The position numbers and the translations under genes were made by a program. This document shows positions 42,570 through 51,947 of a stretch of DNA of 64,000 nucleotides, one piece after another. This DNA comes from a bacterium C-53 (lineage in GTDB: Bacteria; Bacillota; Clostridia; Lachnospirales; Lachnospiraceae). Each line of letters begins with the position of its first letter. Within the stretch, counting starts at the first letter, position 1. The stretch is taken from the NCBI GenBank assembly GCA_003612525.1, contig RAZD01000012.1, positions 38,570 through 102,569 on the forward strand, in the 5' to 3' direction. The notes below the pieces were generated by a model, which saw nothing but the letters and a program-made list of their open reading frames with translations, made no database searches and was not told the DNA's origin.

Positions 42570-42622
42570 TAAAAACGCAGAAAAAGCAAGATTCCGTCTG
42601 CGAAATGTAGCTTTTTCTGCGT
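42570..42622 (-). terminator. Long-stem terminator of the 42661 gene
   Basis: A 13-bp perfect stem ACGCAGAAAAAGC / GCTTTTTCTGCGT (42575-42587 with 42610-42622), with a 22-nt loop and TTTTT on the minus strand. The remaining part of this 203-bp gap shows nothing else. Confidence 0.75.
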
Positions 42623-42660
42623 GAGCCGCGATTTTTTATAATAGTCGGGAATAATAAAAC

Positions 42661-43218
42661 TCAGGAAAGCTCCGTATGGTCGATTCGTTCCTCCGCACTT
42701 TCCCCGATTCCCATCTTATTATCTTCGATTTCATTCTGTATTTCCTTTACCTTTGCATCCTGCGCAATGGCACGCATGATGAGGTTCACATCTTCAGGTG
42801 AAAACATCCCGATCGCCTTTGAAAGCTGGTCAATGTTATTTCTGTTTACCCGAAGGCTACCTCCGCCGGAAAGCGGAATGTTAAGGACATTATCCTCATT
42901 GCTCATGTCCCCCAGACATATGGCATTGCGCTGTGAATCGCAGGTAAACACAACCCCGTTGTATTCGATTACACCATCTTTTGCAAGCGCCGAATATGGC
43001 ACATTCGGCCTGTTCGCATGCAGCTGTTCAACTGCCTGGGCATATGTCTTCTTAAATTCAGGATACTCTGCATAAAGAATTTTCTCGCTCTCATCAAGCT
43101 CCAGTACATCCCTCTTTTCTGTTTCCCGTTTTCCGTCCGCCTTATAGGAAGAGGATGCCTGATTTTTTGCCGTTTCCATATAAGGCTGCTGTACTTTCCA
43201 ATCCGTAGGCTTTATCAT
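42661..43218 (-). CDS. Hypothetical protein
   Basis: 185 residues with no recognised domain. The N-terminal 60 residues are polar and probably disordered (Lys, Ser, Glu). The middle part (ILYAEYPEFKKTYAQAVEQL, VIEYNGVVFTCDSQRNAICLGDMS, LNIPLSGGGSLRVNRNN) looks like a small beta-containing fold. The C-terminal tail is acidic and helical. AAAGGAG precedes the ATG at 43218; the 33 codons upstream of it overlap a terminator hairpin and are not used. It follows the DHH phosphoesterase gene. Confidence 0.8.
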   Translation of the reverse strand: MIKPTDWKVQQPYMETAKNQASSSYKADGKRETEKRDVLELDESEKILYAEYPEFKKTYAQAVEQLHANRPNVPYSALAKDGVIEYNGVVFTCDSQRNAICLGDMSNEDNVLNIPLSGGGSLRVNRNNIDQLSKAIGMFSPEDVNLIMRAIAQDAKVKEIQNEIEDNKMGIGESAEERIDHTELS

Positions 43219-43245
43219 ATTTTTCTCCTTTCTCTGCCCGATGAA

Positions 43246-43290
43246 AAAGGCGCCAGATTTCCATTCAATCCATTGAAATCTGACGCCTTC
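43246..43290 (-). terminator. Terminator of the DHH phosphoesterase gene
   Basis: A 15-bp near-perfect stem (GGCGYCAGATTTC with its complement) around a 13-nt loop, with TTTTT on the minus-strand side. Confidence 0.85.
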
Positions 43291-43338
43291 CATGACTCTC
43301 ACCTGTAATATCGGCACAAAAAACCACTTTCTTAACCG

Positions 43339-44865
43339 TTAACTCTCATTTTCTTCCAACCGTTCATACGAACGGTCAAAAATATCCTTCTCAACCACGA
43401 ATATATCATTGAGATCATCTGCACGCACCGCAAGATAATCCTCTTTTTTCCCAAGCATATACCTGTCATCATCCCATAAAGGAAACACTTTAACCGCCTT
43501 TGTGATCGGCTTTGCATACACCTGCGTCTCATTCTTCTCAACACATTCATATGCGCTCTGCATAAGGCTGTGGCTCCTGCCACTCCGCATATCTTTGATC
43601 GTAGGACTGTAATCTATATCAATCCTGTAGGATGCTCCTGTCACATCATAGGAACGCTCAAAGATTTCTCTGCTGATTGGATATACCTCTCCAAGCGTAC
43701 CTATCATAATATAAATATCATCCGATACGGACGCATCCACATCTCCTTTCAGCGTACGAATCAGCACAGGGGTTCCCACAGGAAGAATACTGCTCGATTT
43801 CACAAATCCAAGAGGCACCCTGCATTTCTTATATTTCTGCATTCCTGATATATCTGCCTCCCTGTCTTTTGCATACACAATATCAAATCCTGCAAAGTAT
43901 TCATCAAGCCTCTGCGAAAAATACGTTTCTAGACTAACCTTCTGGTAATGCTCATCATAGCAGTGCCTGCTGATAAACCCGCCTGCCTTCACAATATGTC
44001 CCCCGCCGGTCCCAATTCCCTTTGTCAGAAACCGGGCCAGTTCGTCTGCACGTACTTCCTTAATACAGCTTCTGACCGACATTTTAATTCCATCTGTGAG
44101 ATTGCTGTAGACAACACAGGTATCCACCGTATTCACCTGAAGCATCAGATCACTGATCATACCAAGAATGTTCGGATCACATGGTTCCGCCTTTACCACC
44201 GCATAACGGTTTGCCTCATTATAAATGCAGCGAATCAGTGCAATTCCTGCAATTTCAAGTTCACTTAAGGAAAAGTTAGAATTCTTAAGCCGCATAATTA
44301 TACTCTGATCAAACTGAAGTTCATCCCGCATATCTTTGTCATATGGATTATAAATCTCGCCCAGCTGATTTGTGTCCGTATACAAACCATAATAGAGAGC
44401 TGTTGCTAGCTCTTCATCTCTGTTTGCGTCAAATCCCTCCTGCAAAAGAAGGCGCCATACAATTGTAGAACAGCTTCCGCAGGAAGCATCCATGAACATT
44501 AACGGAAGTTTCTCAACTTCAAGCTGATGGTGATCAATCACCGCCACATTACTGGCAGGAAGTTTTGTCACATTTCCCGCACCGTACTGACAATCTACGG
44601 TAATCAGAAGTTCATCTTCCGTAAGCGGTGTGAATTCATTCTGTTCCACATATTCAACCGGTATCTTAAGTTCATCAACCATCAATACCAAATTGCTCTT
44701 CTGTATACGGAAAGGTCCACTGTAAATAAGAGACACACAAATCCCTTTACTGCCAAAATAGCGATACAGTCCAAATCCCGACGCAAGCGCATCTGCATCC
44801 GGATTGTCATGACACTGGACCATAATCTTTTTATAAGTTTCAAGCTCTCTTAATCTCATTGACAT
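43339..44865 (-). CDS. DHH/DHHA1-family phosphoesterase (NrnA-like) with C-terminal extension
   Basis: 508 residues. The DHH domain at residues 10-160 has CHDNPDADALASGFG, LLITVDCQYGAG and AVIDHHQLE as metal-binding motifs. The DHHA1-like substrate domain follows with TKGIGTGGGHIVKAGG near residue 290. NrnA-type enzymes degrade nano-RNA and pAp; related DHH enzymes act on c-di-AMP or pApA. The last about 180 residues are an extra beta-rich part of unknown role. An AAGGGA site precedes two in-frame ATGs (44865 and 44859), so the exact start is open. Confidence 0.88.
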   Translation of the reverse strand: MSMRLRELETYKKIMVQCHDNPDADALASGFGLYRYFGSKGICVSLIYSGPFRIQKSNLVLMVDELKIPVEYVEQNEFTPLTEDELLITVDCQYGAGNVTKLPASNVAVIDHHQLEVEKLPLMFMDASCGSCSTIVWRLLLQEGFDANRDEELATALYYGLYTDTNQLGEIYNPYDKDMRDELQFDQSIIMRLKNSNFSLSELEIAGIALIRCIYNEANRYAVVKAEPCDPNILGMISDLMLQVNTVDTCVVYSNLTDGIKMSVRSCIKEVRADELARFLTKGIGTGGGHIVKAGGFISRHCYDEHYQKVSLETYFSQRLDEYFAGFDIVYAKDREADISGMQKYKKCRVPLGFVKSSSILPVGTPVLIRTLKGDVDASVSDDIYIMIGTLGEVYPISREIFERSYDVTGASYRIDIDYSPTIKDMRSGRSHSLMQSAYECVEKNETQVYAKPITKAVKVFPLWDDDRYMLGKKEDYLAVRADDLNDIFVVEKDIFDRSYERLEENES

Positions 44866-45028
44866 GCTTCCCTTTCTACTTCCCACTCATTATATTTTGA
44901 AACAGATTCATTATAGCATATCAAAAAATTGTTTGTCTGTCCATATACGTGCCTGTATACCGGATAAAAAACACCAAAAAGGGAATTATAAACATACGAA
45001 AAAAAACAGTGGGATGAGGAAACTATAT

Positions 45029-45850
45029 ATGAAAGAATTCAGCATTTTTATAACCGGAGCTTCCTCCGGAATCGGCAAAGCAGCCGCAAAAAAATTAAAG
45101 AAACGAGGACACCGGGTATATGCGGCTGCAAGACACACAGAATATATGAAAGACCTGGAGCTGATGGGAATTCATACACATTTTCTTGACATCTCCTCGG
45201 AAGCTTCAATCACGGATTGCATTCAGTGGCTTTTTGAAAATGAAAAGCATATCGATGTGCTGATCAATAATGCAGGATACGGTTCCTTTGGCCCGATTGA
45301 AAATACTCCTATCGAAGAAGGCCGAAACCAGTTCGAAGTCAATCTGTTTGGACTGGCCCGTATTACACAGCTTCTACTGCCATGTATGAGAAAAAACAAT
45401 TTCGGTAAGATTATTAATATCTCATCAATGGGCGGACGCATGTATACACCCTTCGGCGGATGGTACCATGCCACAAAATATGCATTGGAAGGCTTTTCGG
45501 ACTGTCTCAGAATGGAAACAGCGGAATTCGGCATCGATGTCATCCTGATCGAGCCCGGCACAATTCGTACGAACTGGGAAAATATCGCTTCAAAGCACCT
45601 GCGCGAAACCGCCTCTAGCGGTGCATACAAAAAAGCGGCTGACAGGACCGCCCTCGCATTAGACCGCCGCTATCAGTCAGACCATCTGACTTCGCCCGAA
45701 AAAATTGCCGGTGTTATAGAACGTGCAATTCACGCAAAACACCCGAAAACACGGTATCTGAAAGGCCGCGGCGCCAAATTATCCGTTTTTATGAAATTCA
45801 TCCTCCCCAACCGGGCATTCGACAAACTCTATCGATATATCCTGTCCTGA
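45029..45850 (+). CDS. Short-chain dehydrogenase/reductase
   Basis: 273 residues. The NAD(P)-binding TGASSGIGKAAAKKL lies at residues 8-22, NNAGYGSFGP near residue 83, the catalytic Ser in ISSMGGRMY, and the Y-x-x-x-K in YHATKYALEGFSD. The extended C-terminus (VIERAIHAKHPKTRYLKG) is typical of classical SDRs annotated as oxidoreductases of unknown substrate. GAGGAAA precedes the ATG at 45029, 13 nt upstream. It stands alone between two unrelated genes. Confidence 0.93.
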   Translation: MKEFSIFITGASSGIGKAAAKKLKKRGHRVYAAARHTEYMKDLELMGIHTHFLDISSEASITDCIQWLFENEKHIDVLINNAGYGSFGPIENTPIEEGRNQFEVNLFGLARITQLLLPCMRKNNFGKIINISSMGGRMYTPFGGWYHATKYALEGFSDCLRMETAEFGIDVILIEPGTIRTNWENIASKHLRETASSGAYKKAADRTALALDRRYQSDHLTSPEKIAGVIERAIHAKHPKTRYLKGRGAKLSVFMKFILPNRAFDKLYRYILS

Positions 45851-45939
45851 AATAAAATTTTTCTTTTCTTGCAGCACCGACAGTGGTATAATGTTTAGAT
45901 ATTAAACAGTATAGTAAATGAAATCGGGGGATTAAAAAT

Positions 45940-48177
45940 TTGGATAAGCAGGAGAACATGAATTACGGCTTGTTTGATTATATCATTTCAGTACTTGATA
46001 CGCCCCGGCTCTGTACCACCGAACTGGCGATGATGGACAGAGCGGACAATCCTGTAACAATACCGCCAATCACTGAAACGGTGGAAATGCAGGCAGCCTA
46101 TGAAGTAAAAAATTTTATTGATGCAATACCAGGCGGTTTTCTCATTTACCATGCGGACGGAAATGAAGAAATCATATACGCAAACAAAGCTTTATTACGG
46201 ATCTATGGATGCTCTGCTCTCGATGAATTTCAGGAATTGACCGGAAATTCATTCAAAGGAATGGTTCATCCTGAAGATCTCGAAAGAGTAGAAAAGAGCA
46301 TAACGGAACAAATTGCTCAAAGCCAGTACAATTTAGATTACGTGGAATACCGAATCCGGCGAAAAGACGGCATCATATGCTGGGTAGAAGATTATGGACA
46401 CTTTATCCATAGCGAGACGGTCGGAGATATTTTTTATGTATTTATAGCAGACGCCACCGAGAAGAAAATACGTCTTCATCAGAGCCAGCATGATTTATTG
46501 GAAACATCATTTCAAAGAGAACAGCATCTGCAGGAACAGGTAGATGAATACGATAAAAAGCTAAAAATCATTTACCAGGAACACCTGCGGCGTCTGGAAA
46601 TTATAGAAGGGCTCAGCAGCTACTACGACTCCATACTATATATTAATCTTGATACAAATCATATCACACCGTATCGAATGAGCAACCGGCTTGTAAATCA
46701 GTTTGGTCAGACAGACAGTGTATTTGAATATACCAGTTTTATGAAAAGATATATAACCGTATGGGTTTGTGAGGAAGACAGAGACCATATCGAAAAATAC
46801 ACGAAACCTGATTTTATCCGCAAAACACTTGCCAGTAAAGAAGGATACTATATCAATTATAAAGTACATATTGAAGAAGAAATACAGTATCTGCAACTCC
46901 GCATTGACTGCGCCGGCAATCGGGAGCATATTTCACAGATTGTGATGGGATGCCGCATTGTAGATAATGAAATCAGGCATGAAATGGAGCAAAAGCAGAT
47001 GTTTGAGGCTGCCATGAAACAGGCAAGAATGGCAAACAGCGCTAAAAATACGTTTCTCGCCAATATGTCTCATGACATGCGCACTCCTCTGAACGCAATC
47101 ATTGGTTTTGCAGCGCTTGCAAAAAATTATATAAACGATTCGGAAAAAGTCGGCGAATATATAGCTAAGATTGAAACGTCCAGCAATCAGCTTCTTCATC
47201 TGATTAATGATATTCTTGAAATATCCAGAATCGAATCCGGTGAAATCAGAATAGAAAATTCAGAATGCAGCCTTTCTGATATTATACATACGGTTTATTC
47301 TTCAATGCATTCCAAAGCGGAAGCCAAAAATATTACATTGACCATTGATGATACCGGCCTGAGACACAGAGACATTTACAGCGATTATCAAAAGCTTACA
47401 ACGATTCTCTCATGTCTGATCAGCAACGCGATAAAATATACAGGAAAAGACGGGAAAATACGGATTATCGCAAAGGAACTATCCGAATCCGCATACGATT
47501 CTTCTACTTATCAGCTGATTATTGAAGATAACGGCATGGGAATTGCCAAAAATCATTTAAAGAAAATTTTTGAACCGTTTGAGCGGGTGGCAAATACGAC
47601 ATTGAGCGGTATACATGGTACGGGGCTCGGACTGACAATTGTCAAGAATCTCGTAGAGTTGTTAGGCGGAACACTCGAAGTAGACAGTACACTGGGCAAA
47701 GGTTCCCGGTTCACAATTACTTTGTGCCTCTGTCATCCTCAGCAGCAAATGACGCTTGAGGATGCGGAAGCTCTCGTGATAAAAATGCTTAATGGCAGAA
47801 AAATTCTGCTTGTGGATGACAATGAAATCAATCTCGAAATTGAGGTCGAACTGTTGCAGCAGATGGGCATCCGCGTGGATACGGCAAAGAACGGCAGTCT
47901 GGCCGTTGAAAAGTTGAAAAATTCCGAGCCCGACGAATATGCGCTTGTTCTCATGGATATCCAGATGCCGGTGATGGACGGTTACGAAGCTACCAGAACC
48001 ATACGAAATTTCAAGACCCCTACACTCGCGCATATCCCTATCATCGCCCTGTCCGCAAACGCATTCGTGGAGGACCGAAAGATGTCAAGGGAAAGCGGTA
48101 TGAATGCTCATATGGCAAAACCGGTAGACCTGCCAAAGCTGCTTGAATTGATTGCAGTTATTATATCAAAATTATAA
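45940..48177 (+). CDS. PAS-containing hybrid histidine kinase / response regulator
   Basis: 745 residues starting at TTG behind GGGGG. No membrane segment is seen, so it is cytoplasmic. A PAS fold occupies about residues 60-185 (AIPGGFLIYHADGNEEIIYANKALLRIYG), with a coiled coil and second sensor-like segment at 185-360. HisKA has the phosphoacceptor His in MSHDMRTPLNAIIG near residue 378, and the HATPase has DNGMGI and GTGLGLTIV. A C-terminal receiver carries the Asp in VLMDIQMPVMDG near residue 673. It probably passes phosphate to an unlinked partner. The next gene is an OmpR-type regulator on the other strand, so pairing is not implied. Confidence 0.93.
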   Translation: MDKQENMNYGLFDYIISVLDTPRLCTTELAMMDRADNPVTIPPITETVEMQAAYEVKNFIDAIPGGFLIYHADGNEEIIYANKALLRIYGCSALDEFQELTGNSFKGMVHPEDLERVEKSITEQIAQSQYNLDYVEYRIRRKDGIICWVEDYGHFIHSETVGDIFYVFIADATEKKIRLHQSQHDLLETSFQREQHLQEQVDEYDKKLKIIYQEHLRRLEIIEGLSSYYDSILYINLDTNHITPYRMSNRLVNQFGQTDSVFEYTSFMKRYITVWVCEEDRDHIEKYTKPDFIRKTLASKEGYYINYKVHIEEEIQYLQLRIDCAGNREHISQIVMGCRIVDNEIRHEMEQKQMFEAAMKQARMANSAKNTFLANMSHDMRTPLNAIIGFAALAKNYINDSEKVGEYIAKIETSSNQLLHLINDILEISRIESGEIRIENSECSLSDIIHTVYSSMHSKAEAKNITLTIDDTGLRHRDIYSDYQKLTTILSCLISNAIKYTGKDGKIRIIAKELSESAYDSSTYQLIIEDNGMGIAKNHLKKIFEPFERVANTTLSGIHGTGLGLTIVKNLVELLGGTLEVDSTLGKGSRFTITLCLCHPQQQMTLEDAEALVIKMLNGRKILLVDDNEINLEIEVELLQQMGIRVDTAKNGSLAVEKLKNSEPDEYALVLMDIQMPVMDGYEATRTIRNFKTPTLAHIPIIALSANAFVEDRKMSRESGMNAHMAKPVDLPKLLELIAVIISKL

Positions 48178-48210
48178 AACTCCATCGGATGTTCACATTT
48201 CTGAAAAGAC

Positions 48211-48252
48211 AAAAAGCCACAGACCAGCATATACGCGGTCCTGTGGCTTTCT
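48211..48252. terminator. Bidirectional terminator between hybrid kinase and response regulator
   Basis: AAAGCCACAG-ACC (48213-48225) pairs with GGT-CCTGTGGCTTT (48236-48250) with A and T runs on either side. Confidence 0.85.
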
Positions 48253-48927
48253 TTATGCTATAAATTTGTAGCCCATTCCCCATATGGTTTTAATGCATTC
48301 ACCCTTCTCCCCCATTTTGCTTCTCAGTTTCTTGACATGTGTGTCAATTGTTCTGGCATCTCCGAAATAATCATAATTCCATACATTATTTAATATTTTC
48401 TCTCTGGACAACGCAATTCCGGCATTCTCCATAAAATAAGTCAGCAATTCAAACTCTTTAAAGCTGAGTTCTATCGGATTTCCTTCAATCATAACACTGT
48501 GTGCCGTTTTATCCACCACGATTCCGTTCATCTCCATGCGCTCCGATTCTTCCAGTACATTAGAACGCCGCAGAATTGCTTCCACTCTTGCTACAAGAAT
48601 TTTAGGACTGAAAGGCTTTGAAATATATTCATCCACACCAAGTTCAAACCCCTGCAATTCATCGCGTTCATCACCCTTTGCCGTAAGCATAATAATCGGA
48701 ACCTTCGAATACTCACGTATTTCCTTGCATACCTGCCATCCGTCAATCTTTGGCATCATGACATCGCAGATCACAAGCGCAATTTCCCTGTCATCAAAGA
48801 AAATATCAAGCGCCTCACTGCCATCTGCTGCCTCTATCACTTCATAATTCTTCTTTACCAGAAAATCTTTTACCAGTTTGCGCATCCTGCTTTCATCATC
48901 CACAACAAGAATCTTAATTCTATCCAT
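48253..48927 (-). CDS. OmpR-family response regulator
   Basis: 224 residues. The receiver domain (residues 1-120) has the acidic pair in VVDDESRM, the phosphoacceptor Asp in VICDVMMPKIDGW near residue 54, the Thr in MLTAKGDERD and Lys in YISKPFSP. The DNA-binding winged helix (residues 130-224) has LSFKEFELLTYFMENAG and DARTIDTHVKKLRSKMG. No sensor kinase gene is adjacent on the same strand, so it is an orphan here. The ribosome site is weak (AGGTG). Confidence 0.94.
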   Translation of the reverse strand: MDRIKILVVDDESRMRKLVKDFLVKKNYEVIEAADGSEALDIFFDDREIALVICDVMMPKIDGWQVCKEIREYSKVPIIMLTAKGDERDELQGFELGVDEYISKPFSPKILVARVEAILRRSNVLEESERMEMNGIVVDKTAHSVMIEGNPIELSFKEFELLTYFMENAGIALSREKILNNVWNYDYFGDARTIDTHVKKLRSKMGEKGECIKTIWGMGYKFIA

Positions 48928-49010
48928 AGTATATCAGGCACCTTTCCGTCTTTTTCCCTATTATACAAAAAACATATGATAAAATTGTGAAAATATCCTG
49001 CTTTCGTATA

Positions 49011-49568
49011 TTATTTGATTCCAAGCTCCCGCTCTTTTTCCCGGACCACATTCTCACGCTGCGTAAGCTCCTGCTCCCAGGAAGCATATTCATCCTCGAT
49101 TCTGGTCTTATAGTTCAGGATATTCGGATTCTCTGCATCCACTGAAATCAGAAACATTGCCAGAATACAAACCACCAGAAGTGCAATCACCGCCCTCGCA
49201 ATATTGTACTGAATATGGTAATCATCCGGCTTTTTCTTTCTGGCCTGTATGCGCGGAAGCACATCGCTCCCCGTACTGCCCTGCATAAACATCGTAAACA
49301 GAGGAATCGGGAGAATATCAACATCATCAACTTCCGGTGACCTTAGCAGAAACTGCTCCACTTCATTTAAGAACTGCTGACCGATCGGGGTGATAAATAT
49401 ACGATTATCTATCATCTTATTATAAATCACAAGAACCGATTGAGGATCGTCATAATTTAACTTTGCACCAATATACAAAATTTTCTTTTCTTCCTCTCTC
49501 GCCATATTCGCATCCTTCATCGAGCCGAACTTATATCCCTTTACAATCAGTTTATCCGTTTTATCCAT
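49011..49568 (-). CDS. Hypothetical single-pass membrane protein
   Basis: 185 residues. The N-terminal about 125 residues are cytoplasmic and soluble (LIVKGYKFGSMKDANMAREEE, LNYDDPQSVLVIYNKMIDN). One transmembrane helix lies near residues 130-150 (AVIALLVVCILAMFLISVD), and a charged coiled-coil tail ends in EKERELG. No domain was recognised. The gene is monocistronic, downstream of the tRNA-Leu locus. Confidence 0.8.
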   Translation of the reverse strand: MDKTDKLIVKGYKFGSMKDANMAREEEKKILYIGAKLNYDDPQSVLVIYNKMIDNRIFITPIGQQFLNEVEQFLLRSPEVDDVDILPIPLFTMFMQGSTGSDVLPRIQARKKKPDDYHIQYNIARAVIALLVVCILAMFLISVDAENPNILNYKTRIEDEYASWEQELTQRENVVREKERELGIK

Positions 49569-49717
49569 AAATATTTCCGTACCTCTTTCTCAAAAAATAT
49601 CCATATATGATCTTTATTATAATACTTTCTTAAGAAAAAAACCAGCCTTCATCATCCCATACAACGATATCCTGTCCATACACGCCTCTGCTGTCTTACT
49701 TAAAATAAAAGATATAC

Positions 49718-49763
49718 AAAAAATCCGAATCTGTCCCTGTTCGGAAACAAATTCGGATTTTTA
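49718..49763 (-). terminator. Terminator of the tRNA-Leu transcript
   Basis: AAATCCGAAT (49721-49730) pairs with ATTCGGATTT (49751-49760), with TTTTT on the minus strand, a few bases after the tRNA 3' end. Confidence 0.85.
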
Positions 49764-49771
49764 TTCTTAAC

Positions 49772-49854
49772 TGCCGGCAGCGGGACTTGAACCCGCACGT
49801 GGTTGCCCACAACAGATTTTGAGTCTGCCTCGTCTGCCATTCCGACACGCCGGC
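49772..49854 (-). tRNA. tRNA-Leu (anticodon CAA)
   Basis: 83 nt on the minus strand. The acceptor stem GCCGGCG / TGCCGGC has one G-U pair, with discriminator A. The anticodon loop CTCAAAA gives anticodon CAA, which reads UUG codons. A long variable arm (TGTGGGCAACCACG region) marks a class II tRNA, and the T arm has GGTTCAAGTCC. CCA is not encoded. Several genes in this window start with TTG, but that use is by initiator tRNA, not this one. Confidence 0.95.
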
Positions 49855-49937
49855 ATTTGGCTTGTTCCTTAAGCCGAGTATTATTTTACCATAGAGTGAG
49901 CCAAAAAACAAGCCTTATTTTTACATTAACCAACAAA

Positions 49938-50594
49938 TCATTTTTCACAGCCTGCCGCACTTAAGATATGCTCAATATTGCGCTGATGCACAGGAAGGAA
50001 AAACTGAACAATGGGCCCGACGAGAAAAGCTGCCGCAATCGTACCGATTCCGACTGTACCGCCAAGCAGCCATCCTGCTGCGACAAAAAAGAGATCACAG
50101 CAGATACGAACCGTACGAAACTGGAACTTCCTGAGTTTATCCGTGAGAATGACCGCTACCAGATCGTTTGGCCCTGTTCCGGCGTCAGAAGCGATCACAA
50201 GCGCCATCCCGATCGAGAGAATAACACATCCAAGCACCATCACAATCATCCTGACCGGCATTGCAGATTCCTCTGTCACGAATCTTCCGAGCGCCCAATT
50301 GAAAACATCAATAATCGGTCCGCCTACAATACAACAGATGAAAGACCCTGTTTTAATATAATTCTTTGTAAATAAAATCATCAGTACAATCAAAATACAC
50401 TGGATTCCGCTGTGGCACAGGCCGACCGGAATATGAATCGTATTGGAAATGCCAGCTGCAAATACCGTAAATGTATCGGTTCCGAGACTGCTGATCAGAA
50501 ATAATGTAACACCCAAATGAGCAATTATCAGGCCGAGCGTCAACAGGCACAGGCGAATCACCCATTCTTTTTTATTCTTTACCGTCCCTTTCAT
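49938..50594 (-). CDS. YczE/YitT-type membrane protein
   Basis: 218 residues with about five to six hydrophobic helices. The segments LITLG-like LLTLGLIIAHLGVTLFLISSLGTDTFTVF, SIGMALVIASDAGTGPNDLVAVIL and GWLLGGTVGIGTIAAAFLVGPIVQFF are typical of YczE-related proteins. Their function is unknown. I start at the ATG at 50594, preceded by AAAGGGA; the longer frame overlaps the lysA-like gene. It is the last gene of the operon with that decarboxylase and the BMP transporter. Confidence 0.85.
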   Translation of the reverse strand: MKGTVKNKKEWVIRLCLLTLGLIIAHLGVTLFLISSLGTDTFTVFAAGISNTIHIPVGLCHSGIQCILIVLMILFTKNYIKTGSFICCIVGGPIIDVFNWALGRFVTEESAMPVRMIVMVLGCVILSIGMALVIASDAGTGPNDLVAVILTDKLRKFQFRTVRICCDLFFVAAGWLLGGTVGIGTIAAAFLVGPIVQFFLPVHQRNIEHILSAAGCEK

Positions 50595-50605
50595 ATAACA
50601 TCCCT

Positions 50606-51874
50606 TTAATATTCCATATTTTTCAAAATATCGAAACAATCAAATGTAGCAAAATAATCTTTCGGCGTTTCCGCTCTTCTGATTAACTCAAACTCGCCAT
50701 TTTCTTTCAGCAAAATTTCCGCTGACTTCAGTTTGCCATTATAATTATATCCCATAGAAAATCCATGCGCACCGGTATCGTGAAGCACCAGATAATCCCC
50801 TTTCTCAATCGCAGGAAGCATCCTGTCTATGGCAAACTTATCATTATTCTCGCAGAGAGACCCCGTAATATCATATTTATGGTCGCAGGGCGCGTTCTCT
50901 TTGCCAAGCACCGTAATATGATGGTATGCGCCATACATGGCTGGACGCATCAGGTGAACCGCACAGGCATCCACGCCGACATACTCTTTATGCGTATGCT
51001 TTTCATGAATCGCCTTTGTCACAAGACATCCGTAAGGGGCCATCATAAAACGGCCGAGCTCCGTATAAATTGCCACATCCCCCATCCCCGCCGGGACAAG
51101 AACCTCCTCAAATACTTTTCGTACGCCCTCTCCTATCGCATAAATATCATTGGGCTTCTGGTCCGGCTCATAAGGCACGCCAATGCCCCCGGACAGATTA
51201 ATAAACCGTATGTCTGCTCCCGTTTCCTTTTTCAACCTTACTGCCAGCTCAAACATATCCTTTGCCAGCGTCGGATAGTACTCATTTGTGACCGTATTGC
51301 TTGCAAGGAACGCATGAAGCCCGAATTTTTTTGCACCCTTTGCCATGAGCATACGATAGCCTTCAAAAAGCTGCTCCGTTGTAAACCCGTATTTTGCATC
51401 TCCAGGATTATCCATAATGCTGTTGCTGATTTTAAACACGCCGCCCGGATTGTAACGGCAGCTGATTGTCTCCGGAATATGTCCGATTGTTTTCTCCAGA
51501 AATTCGATATGCGTAATATCATCCAGGTTAATGATCGCACCGACTTTATCGGCATAGATAAATTCTTCCGCCGGCGTATTATTGGAGGAAAACATAATAT
51601 CTTCTCCTCTGATTCCAATTGCATCTGACAACATCAGTTCTGTCATGGAAGAACAGTCACATCCGCACCCATATTCCCTGAGAATACGAATCAGAAACGG
51701 ATTCGGCGTCGCCTTAACCGCAAAATATTCCTTATATCCCTTATTCCATGCAAATGCCTCTTTCAGCGCCTTTACATTCTCACGAATCCCTCTTTCATCG
51801 TAAAGATGAAAAGGCGTTGGGTATTTCTTTACAATTTCCTCTACTTTTTCCTTTGTTACAAATGGTTTTTTCAT
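50606..51874 (-). CDS. lysA: Diaminopimelate decarboxylase-like PLP enzyme
   Basis: 422 residues of fold-type III. The PLP lysine is in YFAVKATPNPF near residue 50. The phosphate-binding glycine loop INLSGGIGVPY lies near residue 220, FGLHAFLASN is a conserved strand, and the C-terminal active-site Cys motif is GSLCENNDKFA with the Tyr in GAHGFSMGYNYNGKLK. It converts meso-DAP to L-lysine, or acts on a related amino acid. An AAAGGAG site is followed by ATG (51886) and four codons later by ATG (51874); the second is used here. The gene lies 74 bp downstream of the ABC permease, probably cotranscribed. Confidence 0.9.
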   Translation of the reverse strand: MKKPFVTKEKVEEIVKKYPTPFHLYDERGIRENVKALKEAFAWNKGYKEYFAVKATPNPFLIRILREYGCGCDCSSMTELMLSDAIGIRGEDIMFSSNNTPAEEFIYADKVGAIINLDDITHIEFLEKTIGHIPETISCRYNPGGVFKISNSIMDNPGDAKYGFTTEQLFEGYRMLMAKGAKKFGLHAFLASNTVTNEYYPTLAKDMFELAVRLKKETGADIRFINLSGGIGVPYEPDQKPNDIYAIGEGVRKVFEEVLVPAGMGDVAIYTELGRFMMAPYGCLVTKAIHEKHTHKEYVGVDACAVHLMRPAMYGAYHHITVLGKENAPCDHKYDITGSLCENNDKFAIDRMLPAIEKGDYLVLHDTGAHGFSMGYNYNGKLKSAEILLKENGEFELIRRAETPKDYFATFDCFDILKNMEY

Positions 51875-51947
51875 ATTTATAACCATGCTCCTTTCCAAAG
51901 CCCGGAGACTTTGTGCGCAGCACAAATCTTTCTCCTCTTTATTCAAA